From CAVRAZ01 sp963719135 (lineage in GTDB: Bacteria > Pseudomonadota > Gammaproteobacteria > DSM-19610), in contig CAVRAZ010000001.1 of assembly GCA_963719135.1 (NCBI GenBank), forward strand, positions 434,001 to 498,000: a DNA stretch of 64,000 bases, in the 5' to 3' direction. A model generated the notes under the pieces. It saw nothing but the letters and a program-made list of their open reading frames with translations. It had not been told where the DNA came from and did not search any database. Below are positions 8,405 through 17,524 of the stretch, one piece after another. How positions within the stretch are numbered: the stretch's first letter is position 1; each line of letters starts with the position of its first letter. Made by a program: the position numbers and the translations under genes.

Positions 8405-8433
8405 CTATGTATAGTGTTGAACTATGTATAGTT
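8401..8433 (+). repeat. RIT left terminal inverted repeat
   Basis: Thirty-three bases identical to the reverse complement of 11842-11874. It contains two CTATGTATAG cores separated by TGTTGAA. Confidence 0.9.
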
Positions 8434-8551
8434 TATGGGTGCCCGACAGCGGCGAGCAGCGTGTTTCCTGGGTTTGATCAGATTGGGGTGATGGTGAACT
8501 AAACATAGTTTTCTGGTTTTCTGAAGTGTCATTCCCTTACTTCAGGAGACC

Positions 8552-9808
8552 ATGATGAACTCGACGCGACAACTTCACAGCAGACCGACGGATTGGCTTC
8601 ACGAGGGCCAGTTAGCGCCCTACGTTGATGCGTTCACACATTACCTGTCCGAGCGCCGCTATGCGCCCCACACCATCGACACCTACCTCAGTTGCATTGC
8701 CCACTTTGCACGCTGGATGAGTCAGTGCCGGTTGGACGCCCATTGTATCGACGAGGATGTGGTCCAGCGGTTTCTCAAAAACCATTTACCGCAGTGTGCT
8801 TGTACCAGACCGGTACACCGGACTCGCAATAACCTGCGCGCGGCGCTCAGGCATCTGCTTGTCGTCCTGCGTGCCGAGGCGGTTATCACCGAACCCATAG
8901 GGGGAACGACCCCGATAGATGAGGAACTGCGTCGCTTCGACGACCATATGAACCATGTTCGCGGACTCGCCCCGGCGACGCGCAGCATGTATCTCTGCAC
9001 AGTACGTCGCCTGCTCCTTGAGCAATTCGGGAGTCGGCCCGTTGTCCTCTCGGCGATCATACCCGAAGATGTACGTCGATTCGTTGCCGGCCAGCGCGAA
9101 CTCTACAGCACACCGGGCAGCGCCGGCTCGCTGGTTTCGGCGTTGCGTGGCTATTTCCGCTTCCGTATCACCTGTGGTGATCAGATGCATGCTCTGATCG
9201 GCGTGGTGTCCTATCCGGCCAACTGGCAACTGGCTTCCCTGCCGAAAGCCCTGAGCAGCACCGAGGTCGGGTGCCTGGTGGATTCCCTCGGCTGGGATGG
9301 TCTATCGGCACGCCGCGCCGATGCCATGGTGCGCTGCGCCCTGGACCTCGGCTTGCGCTGCGGAGAGATCGCCAAGCTCGCCCTGGACGATATCGACTGG
9401 CGTGCCGGCACGATCACATTAAGCAGAACCAAAAGCCGGCGTGAAGACATTCTGCCTTTGCCGGAGGCTACTGGTCGTGCCATTGTCGACTACCTGAAGC
9501 TCGAACGTCCGCAGACCACCAGCCGGGCGGTATTCGTGCGCCACATCGCCCCACGTGATCAACCGATCGGCCCCGACTGTGTACGCAAAGCAATCCGCCA
9601 AGCCTATGCCCGCGCTGGTCTACCTTACACTCAGGCACACCTGTTGCGTCACACCATGGCCAGCCGCCTACTGGCCGGCGGCAGCTCGCTCAAGGAGGTG
9701 GCTGATGTCTTGCGCCACCGCTCACTGAACACAACGCTGATCTACGCCAAGCTCGATAGCCGGAACCTGGCAGCGGTCGCCCTGCCGTGGCCGGGGTGTG
9801 CAGCATGA
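8552..9808 (+). CDS. RIT tyrosine recombinase A
   Basis: The 418-residue protein is a phage-integrase family recombinase. The N-terminal core-binding domain (about 25-200, with FTHYLSERRYAPHTIDTYLS) is followed by the catalytic domain: Arg in LDLGLRCGEIAKLALDDIDW, a Lys in SRTKSRRED, HLLRHTMASRLL (His-x-x-Arg), the His of LRHRSLNTT and the Tyr nucleophile in LIYAKLD. All catalytic positions are present. The start follows AGGAG at 8544-8548 with ideal spacing. The stop overlaps the next start by four bases (ATGA), so the three recombinases are translationally coupled. It is the longest of the trio, as in known RIT elements. Confidence 0.9.
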   Translation: MMNSTRQLHSRPTDWLHEGQLAPYVDAFTHYLSERRYAPHTIDTYLSCIAHFARWMSQCRLDAHCIDEDVVQRFLKNHLPQCACTRPVHRTRNNLRAALRHLLVVLRAEAVITEPIGGTTPIDEELRRFDDHMNHVRGLAPATRSMYLCTVRRLLLEQFGSRPVVLSAIIPEDVRRFVAGQRELYSTPGSAGSLVSALRGYFRFRITCGDQMHALIGVVSYPANWQLASLPKALSSTEVGCLVDSLGWDGLSARRADAMVRCALDLGLRCGEIAKLALDDIDWRAGTITLSRTKSRREDILPLPEATGRAIVDYLKLERPQTTSRAVFVRHIAPRDQPIGPDCVRKAIRQAYARAGLPYTQAHLLRHTMASRLLAGGSSLKEVADVLRHRSLNTTLIYAKLDSRNLAAVALPWPGCAA

Positions 9809-10773
9809 ACGCGCCCGTCACGATGCAATCACACGCCGAGAACTACCTGGATGAACGCCACCAGCTCGGCTATGGCTCGCGCACTACAGGCTATGCCGTC
9901 AGGAGCTTTGCACACTACGTCGATGGTCTTGGCTACGAAGGGCCGCTGACGGTTGAGGTCATGGGCGCATGGGCGCGATGCGCCAAGGCCAACGGCGATT
10001 CACCCATCACCTGGGCACGGCGGCTGAAGAAGCTGCGTCCCTTTGCCCGTTATCTGCAGCAGTTCGATCCGCGTACTGAGGTCCCGGATCACACCGTCTT
10101 CGGCCGGGTCGGTCAGCGACTGGCACCTCACATCTACAGTGAGCAGGAGATTGTCGACTTGCTGGCTGCGGCTCGCCGTCTTAGTCCGGCACTGCGCGGA
10201 GCAACCTACGAGACCCTGTTCGGCTTGCTGGCGGCAACCGGTCTGCGGATCTCCGAGGCAGGGCACCTGACGGACGCGGATGTCGACCTGAAGTTGGGTA
10301 TGCTGACCGTTCAGCAGACCAAGTTTGCCAAATCCCGCTATGTACCGCTGCATCCTAGCACAGTAGATGCGTTGCGGCGGTACCGCGGGCTGTGCAAACG
10401 CCATATCACGGTCACGGACGAGACGCCGTTCTTCATCAGCACGCGGGGCCAGCGTCTGGGGTTCGCCCTGAGCCTGCGTCAGGTGAATCGGGTCTTCCAG
10501 CACCTGCGGGATCAATTGGGCTGGGTCAACCGTGGCGCCCACGCTGCGCCGCGTATCCACGACCTTCGTCACACCTTCATCGTTCGTCGCGTGCTGCTTT
10601 GGCATGCCCAAGGTGTGGACATCGATCAGGCGATGCTGTCCCTGTCCACCTACGTCGGCCACGCAATGGTGACCAATACCTACTGGTACCTGACCGGCGT
10701 GCCCGAACTGATGGCGGTGGCTGCGGGTAAGTTCGAGTCTCTCATGCCAGCCTCGGCGGTGCATCATGTCTGA
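9805..10773 (+). CDS. RIT tyrosine recombinase B
   Basis: The 322-residue product has a core-binding domain (ENYLDERHQLGYGSRTTGYA) and a catalytic domain with Arg in LLAATGLRISEAGHLTDADV, Lys in QQTKFAKSRYVPL, IHDLRHTFIVRR (His-x-x-Arg), the His in STYVGHAMVTNT and Tyr in TYWYLTG. An upstream GTG at 9787 is in frame, but the ATG at 9805 overlaps the stop of gene A as ATGA, which is the expected coupling. An insertion between LRHTF and GHA (LLWHAQGVDIDQ) is typical of this RIT subgroup. It acts with the other two proteins on the element ends; the division of labour is not known. Confidence 0.9.
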   Translation: MNAPVTMQSHAENYLDERHQLGYGSRTTGYAVRSFAHYVDGLGYEGPLTVEVMGAWARCAKANGDSPITWARRLKKLRPFARYLQQFDPRTEVPDHTVFGRVGQRLAPHIYSEQEIVDLLAAARRLSPALRGATYETLFGLLAATGLRISEAGHLTDADVDLKLGMLTVQQTKFAKSRYVPLHPSTVDALRRYRGLCKRHITVTDETPFFISTRGQRLGFALSLRQVNRVFQHLRDQLGWVNRGAHAAPRIHDLRHTFIVRRVLLWHAQGVDIDQAMLSLSTYVGHAMVTNTYWYLTGVPELMAVAAGKFESLMPASAVHHV

Positions 10774-11776
10774 AGCCACCGCACACTCACCTTCGTTCCC
10801 ATCGTTGGTCCAGCAGTTTTTCACGGAGTATCTGGTCACGCAGCGTGCCTTGAGCCCCCACACTGTTGCCTCCTACCGCGACGCCTTGATGCTGTTCCTG
10901 GACTTCGCACATGTGCGCCTGGGCAAGGCGCCAACCGAGCTATGTCTAGCCGATATCGAACCCGACTTGATCATGGCGTTCCTGGACCACCTGGAGCAGC
11001 AGCGCAACAATGCGGTGCGCAGTCGCAACCTGAGGCTGACGGCGCTGCGTGCGTTCTTGAAATTTGCGTCGCGTCGCGATGTCTCGTCATTGCATGCCAT
11101 TGAACGTGCGCTGGGTGTGCCAATGAAGCGTTTCGAGCGCCCGATGCTCGGGTTCCTCTCGCGCGAGGAGATGCTGGCAGTGATCGGCGAGCCGGGCAGC
11201 ACATGGACTTCGCAGCGCGACCATCTGCTGCTAGCCATGCTCTACAACACCGGGGCTCGTGTCTCGGAGATTATCGCTGTGCGTGTTGCCGATGTCGTAC
11301 TAGAGGCTTCGCCCTGTGTTCACCTGCGCGGTAAGGGTCGCAAGCAGCGCGCGGTGCCATTGTGGAAGTCCACGGTTCGGGAGATCCGGTTCTGGCTACG
11401 GTGCACCCCCACGCTGGGTCCCGACGCGCCCTTGCTGCCCAATCGGACAGGGCAAGCAATGACACGTGCCAATGTTAATCAACGACTCAATATCGCTGTT
11501 GGCCGTGCATCTGAAGTGCACCGTAGCCTCGCCAAGCGGCACATATCGCCGCATTCGATCCGGCACTCTACAGCAATGCATATGCTGCAGTCCGGCGTGG
11601 CTTTCAGTGTGATCGCACTGTGGCTGGGACACGAGAACATGTCCACCACGCACCGGTACGTCGAGGCTGATCTGGCGATGAAAGATAAGGCGTTGGCCCG
11701 GCTTCAGGAACCCGACATGAAGATCCACCGTTACCGCCCACCTGACGCCCTGATGCAGTTCCTTCAGGGGCTGTAA
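10766..11776 (+). CDS. RIT tyrosine recombinase C
   Basis: The 336-residue XerC/D-like recombinase overlaps gene B by eight bases. Domains: core-binding (QFFTEYLVTQRALSPHTVAS, about 12-110) and catalytic (about 125-320), with Arg in NTGARVSEIIAVRVADV, Lys in LRGKGRKQRAVPLW, SPHSIRHSTAMHML (His-x-x-Arg), WLGHENMSTT and the Tyr nucleophile in HRYVEADL. All six catalytic positions are visible. The gene ends about 65 bases before the right terminal repeat, leaving only an intervening TAACTATGTATAG copy of the core. Confidence 0.9.
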   Translation: MSEATAHSPSFPSLVQQFFTEYLVTQRALSPHTVASYRDALMLFLDFAHVRLGKAPTELCLADIEPDLIMAFLDHLEQQRNNAVRSRNLRLTALRAFLKFASRRDVSSLHAIERALGVPMKRFERPMLGFLSREEMLAVIGEPGSTWTSQRDHLLLAMLYNTGARVSEIIAVRVADVVLEASPCVHLRGKGRKQRAVPLWKSTVREIRFWLRCTPTLGPDAPLLPNRTGQAMTRANVNQRLNIAVGRASEVHRSLAKRHISPHSIRHSTAMHMLQSGVAFSVIALWLGHENMSTTHRYVEADLAMKDKALARLQEPDMKIHRYRPPDALMQFLQGL

Positions 11777-11841
11777 CTATGTATAGAGCCGCCGGCCCTG
11801 AGGTCTATTGAAACAGGGGCTGGCGGGTAACCCGTTGACTC

Positions 11842-11874
11842 AACTATACATAGTTCAACACTATACATAGGGGT
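11842..11874 (-). repeat. RIT right terminal inverted repeat
   Basis: Exact reverse complement of 8401-8433. Just inside, at 11774-11786, lies an extra core copy in direct orientation relative to the left end. Confidence 0.9.
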
Positions 11875-12046
11875 CGTTTCCCGCCGTTCAGCCCTTGGCG
11901 ATTCTGTCGGTCTGCGGCGACAGCCTGTTCGCCGGTAGCTGCGGGCACCTGTGCAAGGGCACCGTCGCACCACTCTTCGAATCCCTGGAGCGGTTCAAAG
12001 AACGCCTCGTTGCTGCCGATCAGTCGCAGATCGAGGGAGGATATCC

Positions 12047-13954
12047 GTGCCAACTGCGAAACAGGACAAAGCCCGGCGAACCGTCAGCATCGGCCTGGGG
12101 TTCTGTTGTCTGGCCGCCCTTGGCGGCTGCGCAACGACGCCCGCGGCACGGCTCCCTGCCCATCATTCCGTAGCGTCGGCGACCGTTCAGACACCACCTC
12201 CAGCCAGCCAGGGGCAGACGCTGCTGAGCCCGCAGTCCCTGCGTGACGTTGCCCGGGGGGAGCCTCAGGACGACGGCGACGCGGGTATTGTCAGCAACGC
12301 CGTTCAGGTTTCGGCGATGGACGCGGAGGGTCCCGACGCGGCGCCGGCAGCCAACGCCGACGCCGACGAAACACCGCAGACCGACGCTGCCGCAGGCACT
12401 GTCGACGCGCTTGAGCCCGACGACGCGGTCGACGGGGCTGCCGCGCCGGAAATGCCCAAGACAACAGACGAAGCCGCTGCAACGACGGGTACCGGGACGG
12501 AAGACATCGTAACGGACGCTCAGGCGCAGCCCGCCGACGATCTCTGGGTACGAATCCGCCGTCACCTGGCCCTGCAGGACCGCGACCAAAAGCGGGTGGA
12601 GGTGGAACGGGCCTGGTTCACCTCACATGCGGAATACCTGAGCCGGCTTTCCGAGCGGGCAGCACCTTATCTGTACTTTATCGTGCAGGCGGTGGAACGC
12701 CGCGGCATGCCGGCGGAGATCGCCCTCCTGCCGGCGGTGGAAAGCGCTTTCGAGCCCTTCGCTTACTCGTCCGGCCGCGCCGCCGGCATGTGGCAGTTCA
12801 TACCCGCCACGGCCCGCCATTACGGGCTGCGCCTGAGCTGGTGGTACGACGGCCGACGCGACATCGTCACCTCCACGCGGGCCGCGCTGGACTATCTCTC
12901 CTACCTGCACGAGACCTTCGACGGTGACTGGCTCCTCGCCCTGGCGGCCTACAACGCCGGCGAAGGGACGGTACGCGCGGCGATAGGGTACAACGCGCGT
13001 CACGGACGACCCACCGACTTCTGGTCCCTGCACCTGCCCATGGAGACCGAGCACTATGTACCCCGGCTCCTGGCACTGGCCTCCATCGTGGCCGCCCCGG
13101 CCGGATACGGCGTAAGCCTGCAAAGCATCGCCGACGACCGCTACCTCCGGGTGGTCGACATCGACTCGCAGATCGACCTGGCCCTCGCCGCCAGGCTCGC
13201 CGGTCTGGACCTGGAGGAAGTCTACCGCCTCAACCCCGGTTTCAACCGCTGGGCCACCGACCCCGAGGGACCTCATCATCTCGTGCTGCCGCTGGCCCAA
13301 GCGGACCACTTCGAGGAAAAGCTGGCCGAAGTGCCTCCGTCCGAGCGGGTGCAGTGGCAACGCCACCGTATCGGCAGTGGCGAGACCCTCAGCGACATCG
13401 CGGTGCACTACGACACCACCACCGCCGTGCTGCGCCAGGTGAATCGCCTGAGCGGATCCGTCATTCGGGCCGGCCATCACCTCATCGTCCCGGTGGCGAC
13501 GCGCAACCTCTCGGAATACACCTTGACGGCGTCGGCGCGGCTCCAAGCGGTGCAGAGCACGCCACAAGGCGCGGTGAAGGTGATCCACAGCGTACGTCCC
13601 GGCGACACGCTTTGGGACCTGGCCCGCGGCTACGGCGTCAACGTGGAGAGCCTCGCGCGCTGGAACGGCATGGCCCCGCGCGATCACCTGCACCCGGGAC
13701 ACAAACTGGTCGTCTGGCAGCAGCGGAAGCTGACGAAGACGGCGCTGTTCAACGCCCCCTCGCGCCATACCGTGGAGCGAAAGATTTACTACGTGGTGCG
13801 CCCGGGCGACTCGCTGGCGCGTATCTGCCGGCGCTTCAACGTCACCGTCCGTCAGCTCGCACAGTGGAACGACCTGGACGTGGACGCCTACCTGCAACCG
13901 GGCCAACACCTGACCCTGTACGTGGATGTCACCCGGCTCACCGAAAGCGGCTAG
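12047..13954 (+). CDS. mltD: Membrane-bound lytic murein transglycosylase D with three LysM domains
   Basis: GTG at 12047 follows GAGGGAGGA at 12033-12041 and opens a lipoprotein signal peptide with lipobox LGGC (Cys 28), so the 635-residue enzyme is probably anchored in the outer membrane. A long acidic Ala-rich linker (about 40-165) precedes the SLT domain (about 200-370), with catalytic Glu 232 in LLPAVESAFEP, RAAGMWQFIPATARHYG and LALAAYNAGEGTV. Three LysM modules follow (about 440-490, 530-575, 585-630; each with the GDTL or GDSL type turn), binding peptidoglycan. The enzyme cleaves glycan strands to 1,6-anhydro products. E. coli MltD has two LysM domains; three are common in this group. 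Frames upstream of 12047 are not supported by the signal peptide. Confidence 0.93.
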   Translation: MPTAKQDKARRTVSIGLGFCCLAALGGCATTPAARLPAHHSVASATVQTPPPASQGQTLLSPQSLRDVARGEPQDDGDAGIVSNAVQVSAMDAEGPDAAPAANADADETPQTDAAAGTVDALEPDDAVDGAAAPEMPKTTDEAAATTGTGTEDIVTDAQAQPADDLWVRIRRHLALQDRDQKRVEVERAWFTSHAEYLSRLSERAAPYLYFIVQAVERRGMPAEIALLPAVESAFEPFAYSSGRAAGMWQFIPATARHYGLRLSWWYDGRRDIVTSTRAALDYLSYLHETFDGDWLLALAAYNAGEGTVRAAIGYNARHGRPTDFWSLHLPMETEHYVPRLLALASIVAAPAGYGVSLQSIADDRYLRVVDIDSQIDLALAARLAGLDLEEVYRLNPGFNRWATDPEGPHHLVLPLAQADHFEEKLAEVPPSERVQWQRHRIGSGETLSDIAVHYDTTTAVLRQVNRLSGSVIRAGHHLIVPVATRNLSEYTLTASARLQAVQSTPQGAVKVIHSVRPGDTLWDLARGYGVNVESLARWNGMAPRDHLHPGHKLVVWQQRKLTKTALFNAPSRHTVERKIYYVVRPGDSLARICRRFNVTVRQLAQWNDLDVDAYLQPGQHLTLYVDVTRLTESG

Positions 13955-14096
13955 CACGCATTTCTCACCGGGTTCCGCCGCGACAGGCATCGCTTGTTTC
14001 GGACCAAAGCCCGACCCATGCAGATCAGGCGCTCATGTCGGACATCCCCACGAGCATTCATGAAGCGCTGTTCGTTGCGGTGAACCCGCCCGCCGG

Positions 14097-15296
14097 TCAG
14101 CCCGCCACCTGACCCCAGACCGCGTAGATGGGGTCGGAATACGGCAGCCGGTCGGCGTAGCGGTTGTCCGGCGGGCGCGGCAGGCCGCGCACGCTTTCGG
14201 TGTGCAGTTCGGCGAACGCCGCGCTGTCGCGATAGTAGCGCAGCACCAGGCCCAGCCGTTCGAACGGGTGCAGCCGCGTCCACAGGTCGATCACCTTGGG
14301 CGGGAACCAACGCTCGGATATCACGCTGACGAACACACCGCCCGGCCGCAGCACGCGGGCAACTTCGCCGAACACCGCGAGCGGATGGGTCAAATACTCG
14401 ACCGACAGCGCACAGATCACGGCGTCGAAGCTGGCGCGGGGAAACTCCAGCCCGGGTTGCAGATTCAGGTCGTGCAGCAGCCGGCGCGACAGCCGCGCGT
14501 TGCGCTCCAGTTCCTCGGCGTTCATCCCGATGCCGGTGACCTCAACGTCCAGTCCCTCGGGCAGGTGCGAATCCCAACTGGTCATCAGGTCGAGCACACG
14601 CATGCCGGGCGCCAGCAGGCGGCCGTAGAGCGCGGCGATGTTGGCCGACGCCGTCGTGTCGATGTGATGCACCAGCCGCGGCTGGGCGTAGAAGTCCGCG
14701 TCGGGCTGTTCGTCGGCGCGCGCGAAATCGGCGTCCGCCAGCGGCGGTTCCGGCCGCCCTTCGAGCGGCGCCTGCATGCCGGGTCCGTTGTGCGTGACCA
14801 GCGCAGCGACCTCGCGCCCGCCGCCGGCGGCCACCGGGCGATCGACGGCACCGGCGACGATGCGGCCCTTCAGCAGCAGCTCGCGGCCGGCCAGCGGGTG
14901 ATTGAGATCGGCCAACACGCGCCCGCGATCGACATCGACGACACGGAACGGTCGCAAGTCCTGTTCGGAAAATTCCTCGAAACGGGCCAGCACCGCGCGC
15001 GGGTAGAAGCGGCCGGCGCGCCAGTCGAGCGGCTGGCCGCCGAACGACACAGGCAGCCACTTCGCGTGAAATTCGCGCACGTCGTCGTCGCGCCGCGCGG
15101 GCACCAGTTCGCCCGGGCCGAAGACGCGGCCGACCCATTCGCCCGCCGGCGCGCGCTGGAACCGGCGGGCGAGTTCGGGCGGAAACCGGTCGACCTGCGG
15201 ATTCAGCGCGGGTGCGAACAGTCGCTCGGTGTGGCGGCCAGCGCGGCTGTCCCACACCAGTGAGAATTCAAAGTCGGCGCTGTTGGACGCGGTCAT
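14097..15296 (-). CDS. Class I SAM methyltransferase with an N-terminal FKBP/SlyD-like segment
   Basis: From the ATG at 15296 the product has 399 residues. Residues about 130-175 read FRVVDVDRGRVLADLNHPLAGRELL, which closely resembles the conserved 'DxNHPLAGxxL' strand of SlyD-type FKBP prolyl isomerases, but the metal-binding tail is absent. The C-terminal half is a methyltransferase: MRVLDLMTSWDSHLP in place of the usual GxGxG loop, GIGMNAEEL, FDAVICALSVEYLTHP and VARVLRPGGVFVSVISERWF. This motif-I variant (DLMxSWxSHLP) defines a family of unknown substrate in bacteria and plants. A much longer frame upstream is low-quality sequence and was not used. Function unknown. Confidence 0.75.
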   Translation of the reverse strand: MTASNSADFEFSLVWDSRAGRHTERLFAPALNPQVDRFPPELARRFQRAPAGEWVGRVFGPGELVPARRDDDVREFHAKWLPVSFGGQPLDWRAGRFYPRAVLARFEEFSEQDLRPFRVVDVDRGRVLADLNHPLAGRELLLKGRIVAGAVDRPVAAGGGREVAALVTHNGPGMQAPLEGRPEPPLADADFARADEQPDADFYAQPRLVHHIDTTASANIAALYGRLLAPGMRVLDLMTSWDSHLPEGLDVEVTGIGMNAEELERNARLSRRLLHDLNLQPGLEFPRASFDAVICALSVEYLTHPLAVFGEVARVLRPGGVFVSVISERWFPPKVIDLWTRLHPFERLGLVLRYYRDSAAFAELHTESVRGLPRPPDNRYADRLPYSDPIYAVWGQVAG

Positions 15297-15468
15297 GCGG
15301 TCCTGCGCATCGGCGGCGCCTGCGCCTTGCCTGATGATCGGACGCCCGCCGCGGGAATCCGCTTGTCGGCGAACCCTTTGACTGTGCGAAGTTCGCAAGC
15401 AGGCACGCTGCTGACAGAGTGTCGAACCGCTGCCCTGTCGTCGGCGGACAGGCCCGTCCCTTCGGGTG

Positions 15469-15972
15469 TCACGGCGGCGTCTGCGCGGCCACATCGGGCG
15501 CCGGTTCGACGCGCGTGCGGGTCAGCCTAGCCAGTTCGCCGGCCGCGTTCAGGTAGCAGGCGTAGTCGACGCGCACTTCCGTCCCCGCTTCGCCCATTTC
15601 GCCGAGCACGATTCCGTCGATGTACAGCCCGTCGTTGGTGCGGTGCACGTCGCCGCCCTCGATGACCCGTGCGAATGCACTGTTGGGCGCGCGCGCCAGC
15701 GCGGACTTCTGGCAGACTTGGCGGGCCGACCATTGTTCCGGCGTAAACATCCGGTCCCACCAGTCGCGCACGGCCGGCACCTCGTTGTAGCCGATCAGCA
15801 GCGCGATCGCCGCGAAGAAGACCGGGGGAACCCGGTGTCTGATGCCGCGCCGGTGCTGATCGCGCGCGCCACCGGGGAACAGCACGTCGGCGGCGTGCGT
15901 TCCGAGCGAATGCCGATCCTCATCGAGCATCGATTTGCGGCGGTCGATCTGATCCCGGGCGCGGTCGGTCAT
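15469..15972 (-). CDS. Single-pass membrane protein of unknown function
   Basis: The 167-residue product has a charged cytoplasmic start, one predicted membrane helix (about residues 49-62, PPVFFAAIALLIGY) and an extracytoplasmic domain with two cysteines (RQVCQKSALARAP, RVDYACYLNAAGELARL) that could form a disulfide. The pattern 'C...A...AP.SA.FA' and a later 'V.Y.CyLN..G.l' looks like a small beta-rich periplasmic domain, but I do not recognise the family. It ends about 170 bases upstream of the methyltransferase start and has the same orientation; the two might be cotranscribed. Confidence 0.6.
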   Translation of the reverse strand: MTDRARDQIDRRKSMLDEDRHSLGTHAADVLFPGGARDQHRRGIRHRVPPVFFAAIALLIGYNEVPAVRDWWDRMFTPEQWSARQVCQKSALARAPNSAFARVIEGGDVHRTNDGLYIDGIVLGEMGEAGTEVRVDYACYLNAAGELARLTRTRVEPAPDVAAQTPP

Positions 15973-16111
15973 GCGTCTGTCTCGCTGCGGCCGTTATGCA
16001 GTCACTATACTACGATCTCCCCGGGCAGGGTCTCATCGGCAGCCTGCCTCGCGCCGCGCACCGCTTGCGTGGCGGTCGGCCGCGGGCGTTCGGCGGCCAG
16101 CATGAATGCAG

Positions 16112-16239
16112 GTTGGGCTGAGGCACGAAGCCCAACGCCTGCGAAGGGAAACATTTTAACCGCAAAGGCGCGCGAAGGCGCACGAAGTAAATCCGGTCAT
16201 TGCATCAATGCAAGTTGGGCTGAGGCACGAAGCCCAACG
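16112..16239. repeat. Two GTTGGGCTGAGGCACGAAGCCCAAC palindromic repeats
   Basis: Copies lie at about 16113-16138 and 16213-16238; each can fold on the GTTGGGCT/AGCCCAAC arms. Between them is an eroded AACCGCAAAGGCGCGCGAAGG repeat. A related, longer palindrome lies near 53500-53570. The 15973-16409 stretch holds no gene. Confidence 0.7.
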
Positions 16240-16409
16240 CCGGGCCGCCGATTGTTGGGCTTCGCTGCGCTCAGCGCCAACCTGCGTCCGCGTGTTGAAT
16301 GTCACCCGCTGTGAATGCCACGCACCGGGCCGTTACCCGCATCGCGTCGTGCAGATGCGGCAAGCGGCGCCGGTGCGCGAGCGCGCGCGACGACCGGTGC
16401 ACCCGCCGG

Positions 16410-17366
16410 TCAGCCATCCAGGGTCCGGTCCACGCGACGCCAGTTCTCGTCCTCCCTGAAGACCTCGTGTTTGGCCCACTGCGCGAACTCCGCACGCGGC
16501 ATCACGCCGGTCTGCCGGCGGCCGCGGCCGGCCAGGGTCTTGTACACCAGCAGATCGTTGCGGCTGCTCGGTTCGGGCTCCTGGATGACCTGGCGCACCG
16601 CCCAGTCCTCGCCGTATTTTCCGTTGCTGTAACAACGCCCCAGCCGGATCAGGTCGGGCGCGAAGGCGCCAGCGGTGTGCTTGCGCGTTGCGAGTTCGTA
16701 GATGCGCAGCAGATCGTGTTCCGTAACGTCGATGAACGAATTGACCTCGCTCAGCGCATAGACGAAATCCTCGTGGGAGATCGCGTCGGGCTCGCGCACA
16801 CGCGCTGCCGCGGCACGCCGTTCCTTGAGAATCTGCCAGTAAACCGGATACCGGCGCCAGGGAAAGGGCGCGTTGAACAGGAAGGCCACGGCCAGGATCG
16901 CAAAGACGTTCACCAGCACCGGCGCCAGCACGTAACCGAAGCCCAGGCCGTGCACCGGCGCGCCGCCGGTGACCGCGTACAGCGCCGTGGCCCCGCCGGG
17001 CGGGTGCACGCAGCGCAGGTAGTACATGGCGCCGATGGCGGCACCGACGGCCAGCGGCGCCGCGATACGCGGGTCGGCGATCCAGCGCGCGCAGAGGACG
17101 CCGACGACCGCCGAGATCACGTGGCCGCCCAGCACCGGCCAGGGCTGCGCCAGCGCACCGTGCGGCACGGCGAACACCAGCACGGCGGTCGCACCCATGG
17201 ACGCCACCAGCAACGGGGTCGCGGCAGCGTGCGGCGATCCGATCGCGACCAGCAGCGTGACGCCGATGCCGACGAAGCCGCCGAGCGCCGATACCCACTT
17301 TTCCGTGTGGCCGACGGCGGCGGTTTCGACGCCGAGGAACTGCTTGACCGCTGCATACCAGGTCAT
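16410..17366 (-). CDS. HPP-family membrane protein with a soluble C-terminal domain
   Basis: The 318-residue protein starts with an HPP domain of four hydrophobic segments (about residues 25-175). It carries the family signature CVHPPGGATALYA and the conserved SMGATAVLVFAVPHGALAQP stretch. HPP proteins are integral membrane proteins; a nitrite-transport role has been proposed for plastid and cyanobacterial members. After residue about 195 comes a ~120-residue soluble part (DAISHEDFVYALSEVNSFID, CYSNGKYGEDWAVRQVI, KHEVFREDENWRRV) that I cannot assign. The start ATG 17366 opens directly before the first helix. Stand-alone gene, flanked on the upstream side by repeats. Confidence 0.85.
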   Translation of the reverse strand: MTWYAAVKQFLGVETAAVGHTEKWVSALGGFVGIGVTLLVAIGSPHAAATPLLVASMGATAVLVFAVPHGALAQPWPVLGGHVISAVVGVLCARWIADPRIAAPLAVGAAIGAMYYLRCVHPPGGATALYAVTGGAPVHGLGFGYVLAPVLVNVFAILAVAFLFNAPFPWRRYPVYWQILKERRAAAARVREPDAISHEDFVYALSEVNSFIDVTEHDLLRIYELATRKHTAGAFAPDLIRLGRCYSNGKYGEDWAVRQVIQEPEPSSRNDLLVYKTLAGRGRRQTGVMPRAEFAQWAKHEVFREDENWRRVDRTLDG

Positions 17367-17445
17367 GGTTCGGCCGCGCGCCGAGCGCGCCCTGTTTCAC
17401 TAGCAACCGACATCATTGAGGCTCCTCCGAATCACGCAAGCCGGT

Positions 17446-17524
17446 CTTCCCGTCATTCCGGCGAAGGCCGGAATCCAGGGGGCATCGCGCGGGTCCGCAT
17501 GGATTCCGGCCTTCGCCGGAATGA
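17446..17524. repeat. Inverted pair of GTCATTCCGGCGAAGGCC repeats
   Basis: CGTCATTCCGGCGAAGGCCG near 17451-17470 and its reverse complement CGGCCTTCGCCGGAATGACG near 17507-17526 form a long imperfect hairpin. The same family recurs at 20200-20430, 23066-23135 and 58262-58341. Such palindromic intergenic repeats are common in proteobacteria. Confidence 0.85.

Larger units (their letters stand above)
8401..11874 (+). mobile_element. RIT element (recombinases in trio)
   Basis: Three overlapping tyrosine recombinase genes in one direction are bounded by 33-base perfect inverted repeats: 8401-8433 (begins ACCCCTATGTATAGTG) and 11842-11874 on the opposite strand. Three adjacent recombinases of about 418, 322 and 336 residues with terminal inverted repeats define the RIT class of elements. 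The repeats contain two copies each of a CTATGTATAG core, likely recombinase binding sites. A further core copy lies inside the right end at 11776-11786. There are no cargo genes. No target duplication is obvious, though GGGTCGTT occurs at both outer edges (8373-8380 and 11871-11878). Confidence 0.9.

Noticed and set aside
8245..12053. One gene split by the RIT element
   Set aside because: Minus-strand coding-looking fragments flank the element, but joining the flanks at GGGTCGTT does not give a continuous frame.
12623..13990. A 455-codon open frame opposite mltD
   Set aside because: Antisense shadow of a clear lytic transglycosylase with LysM domains.
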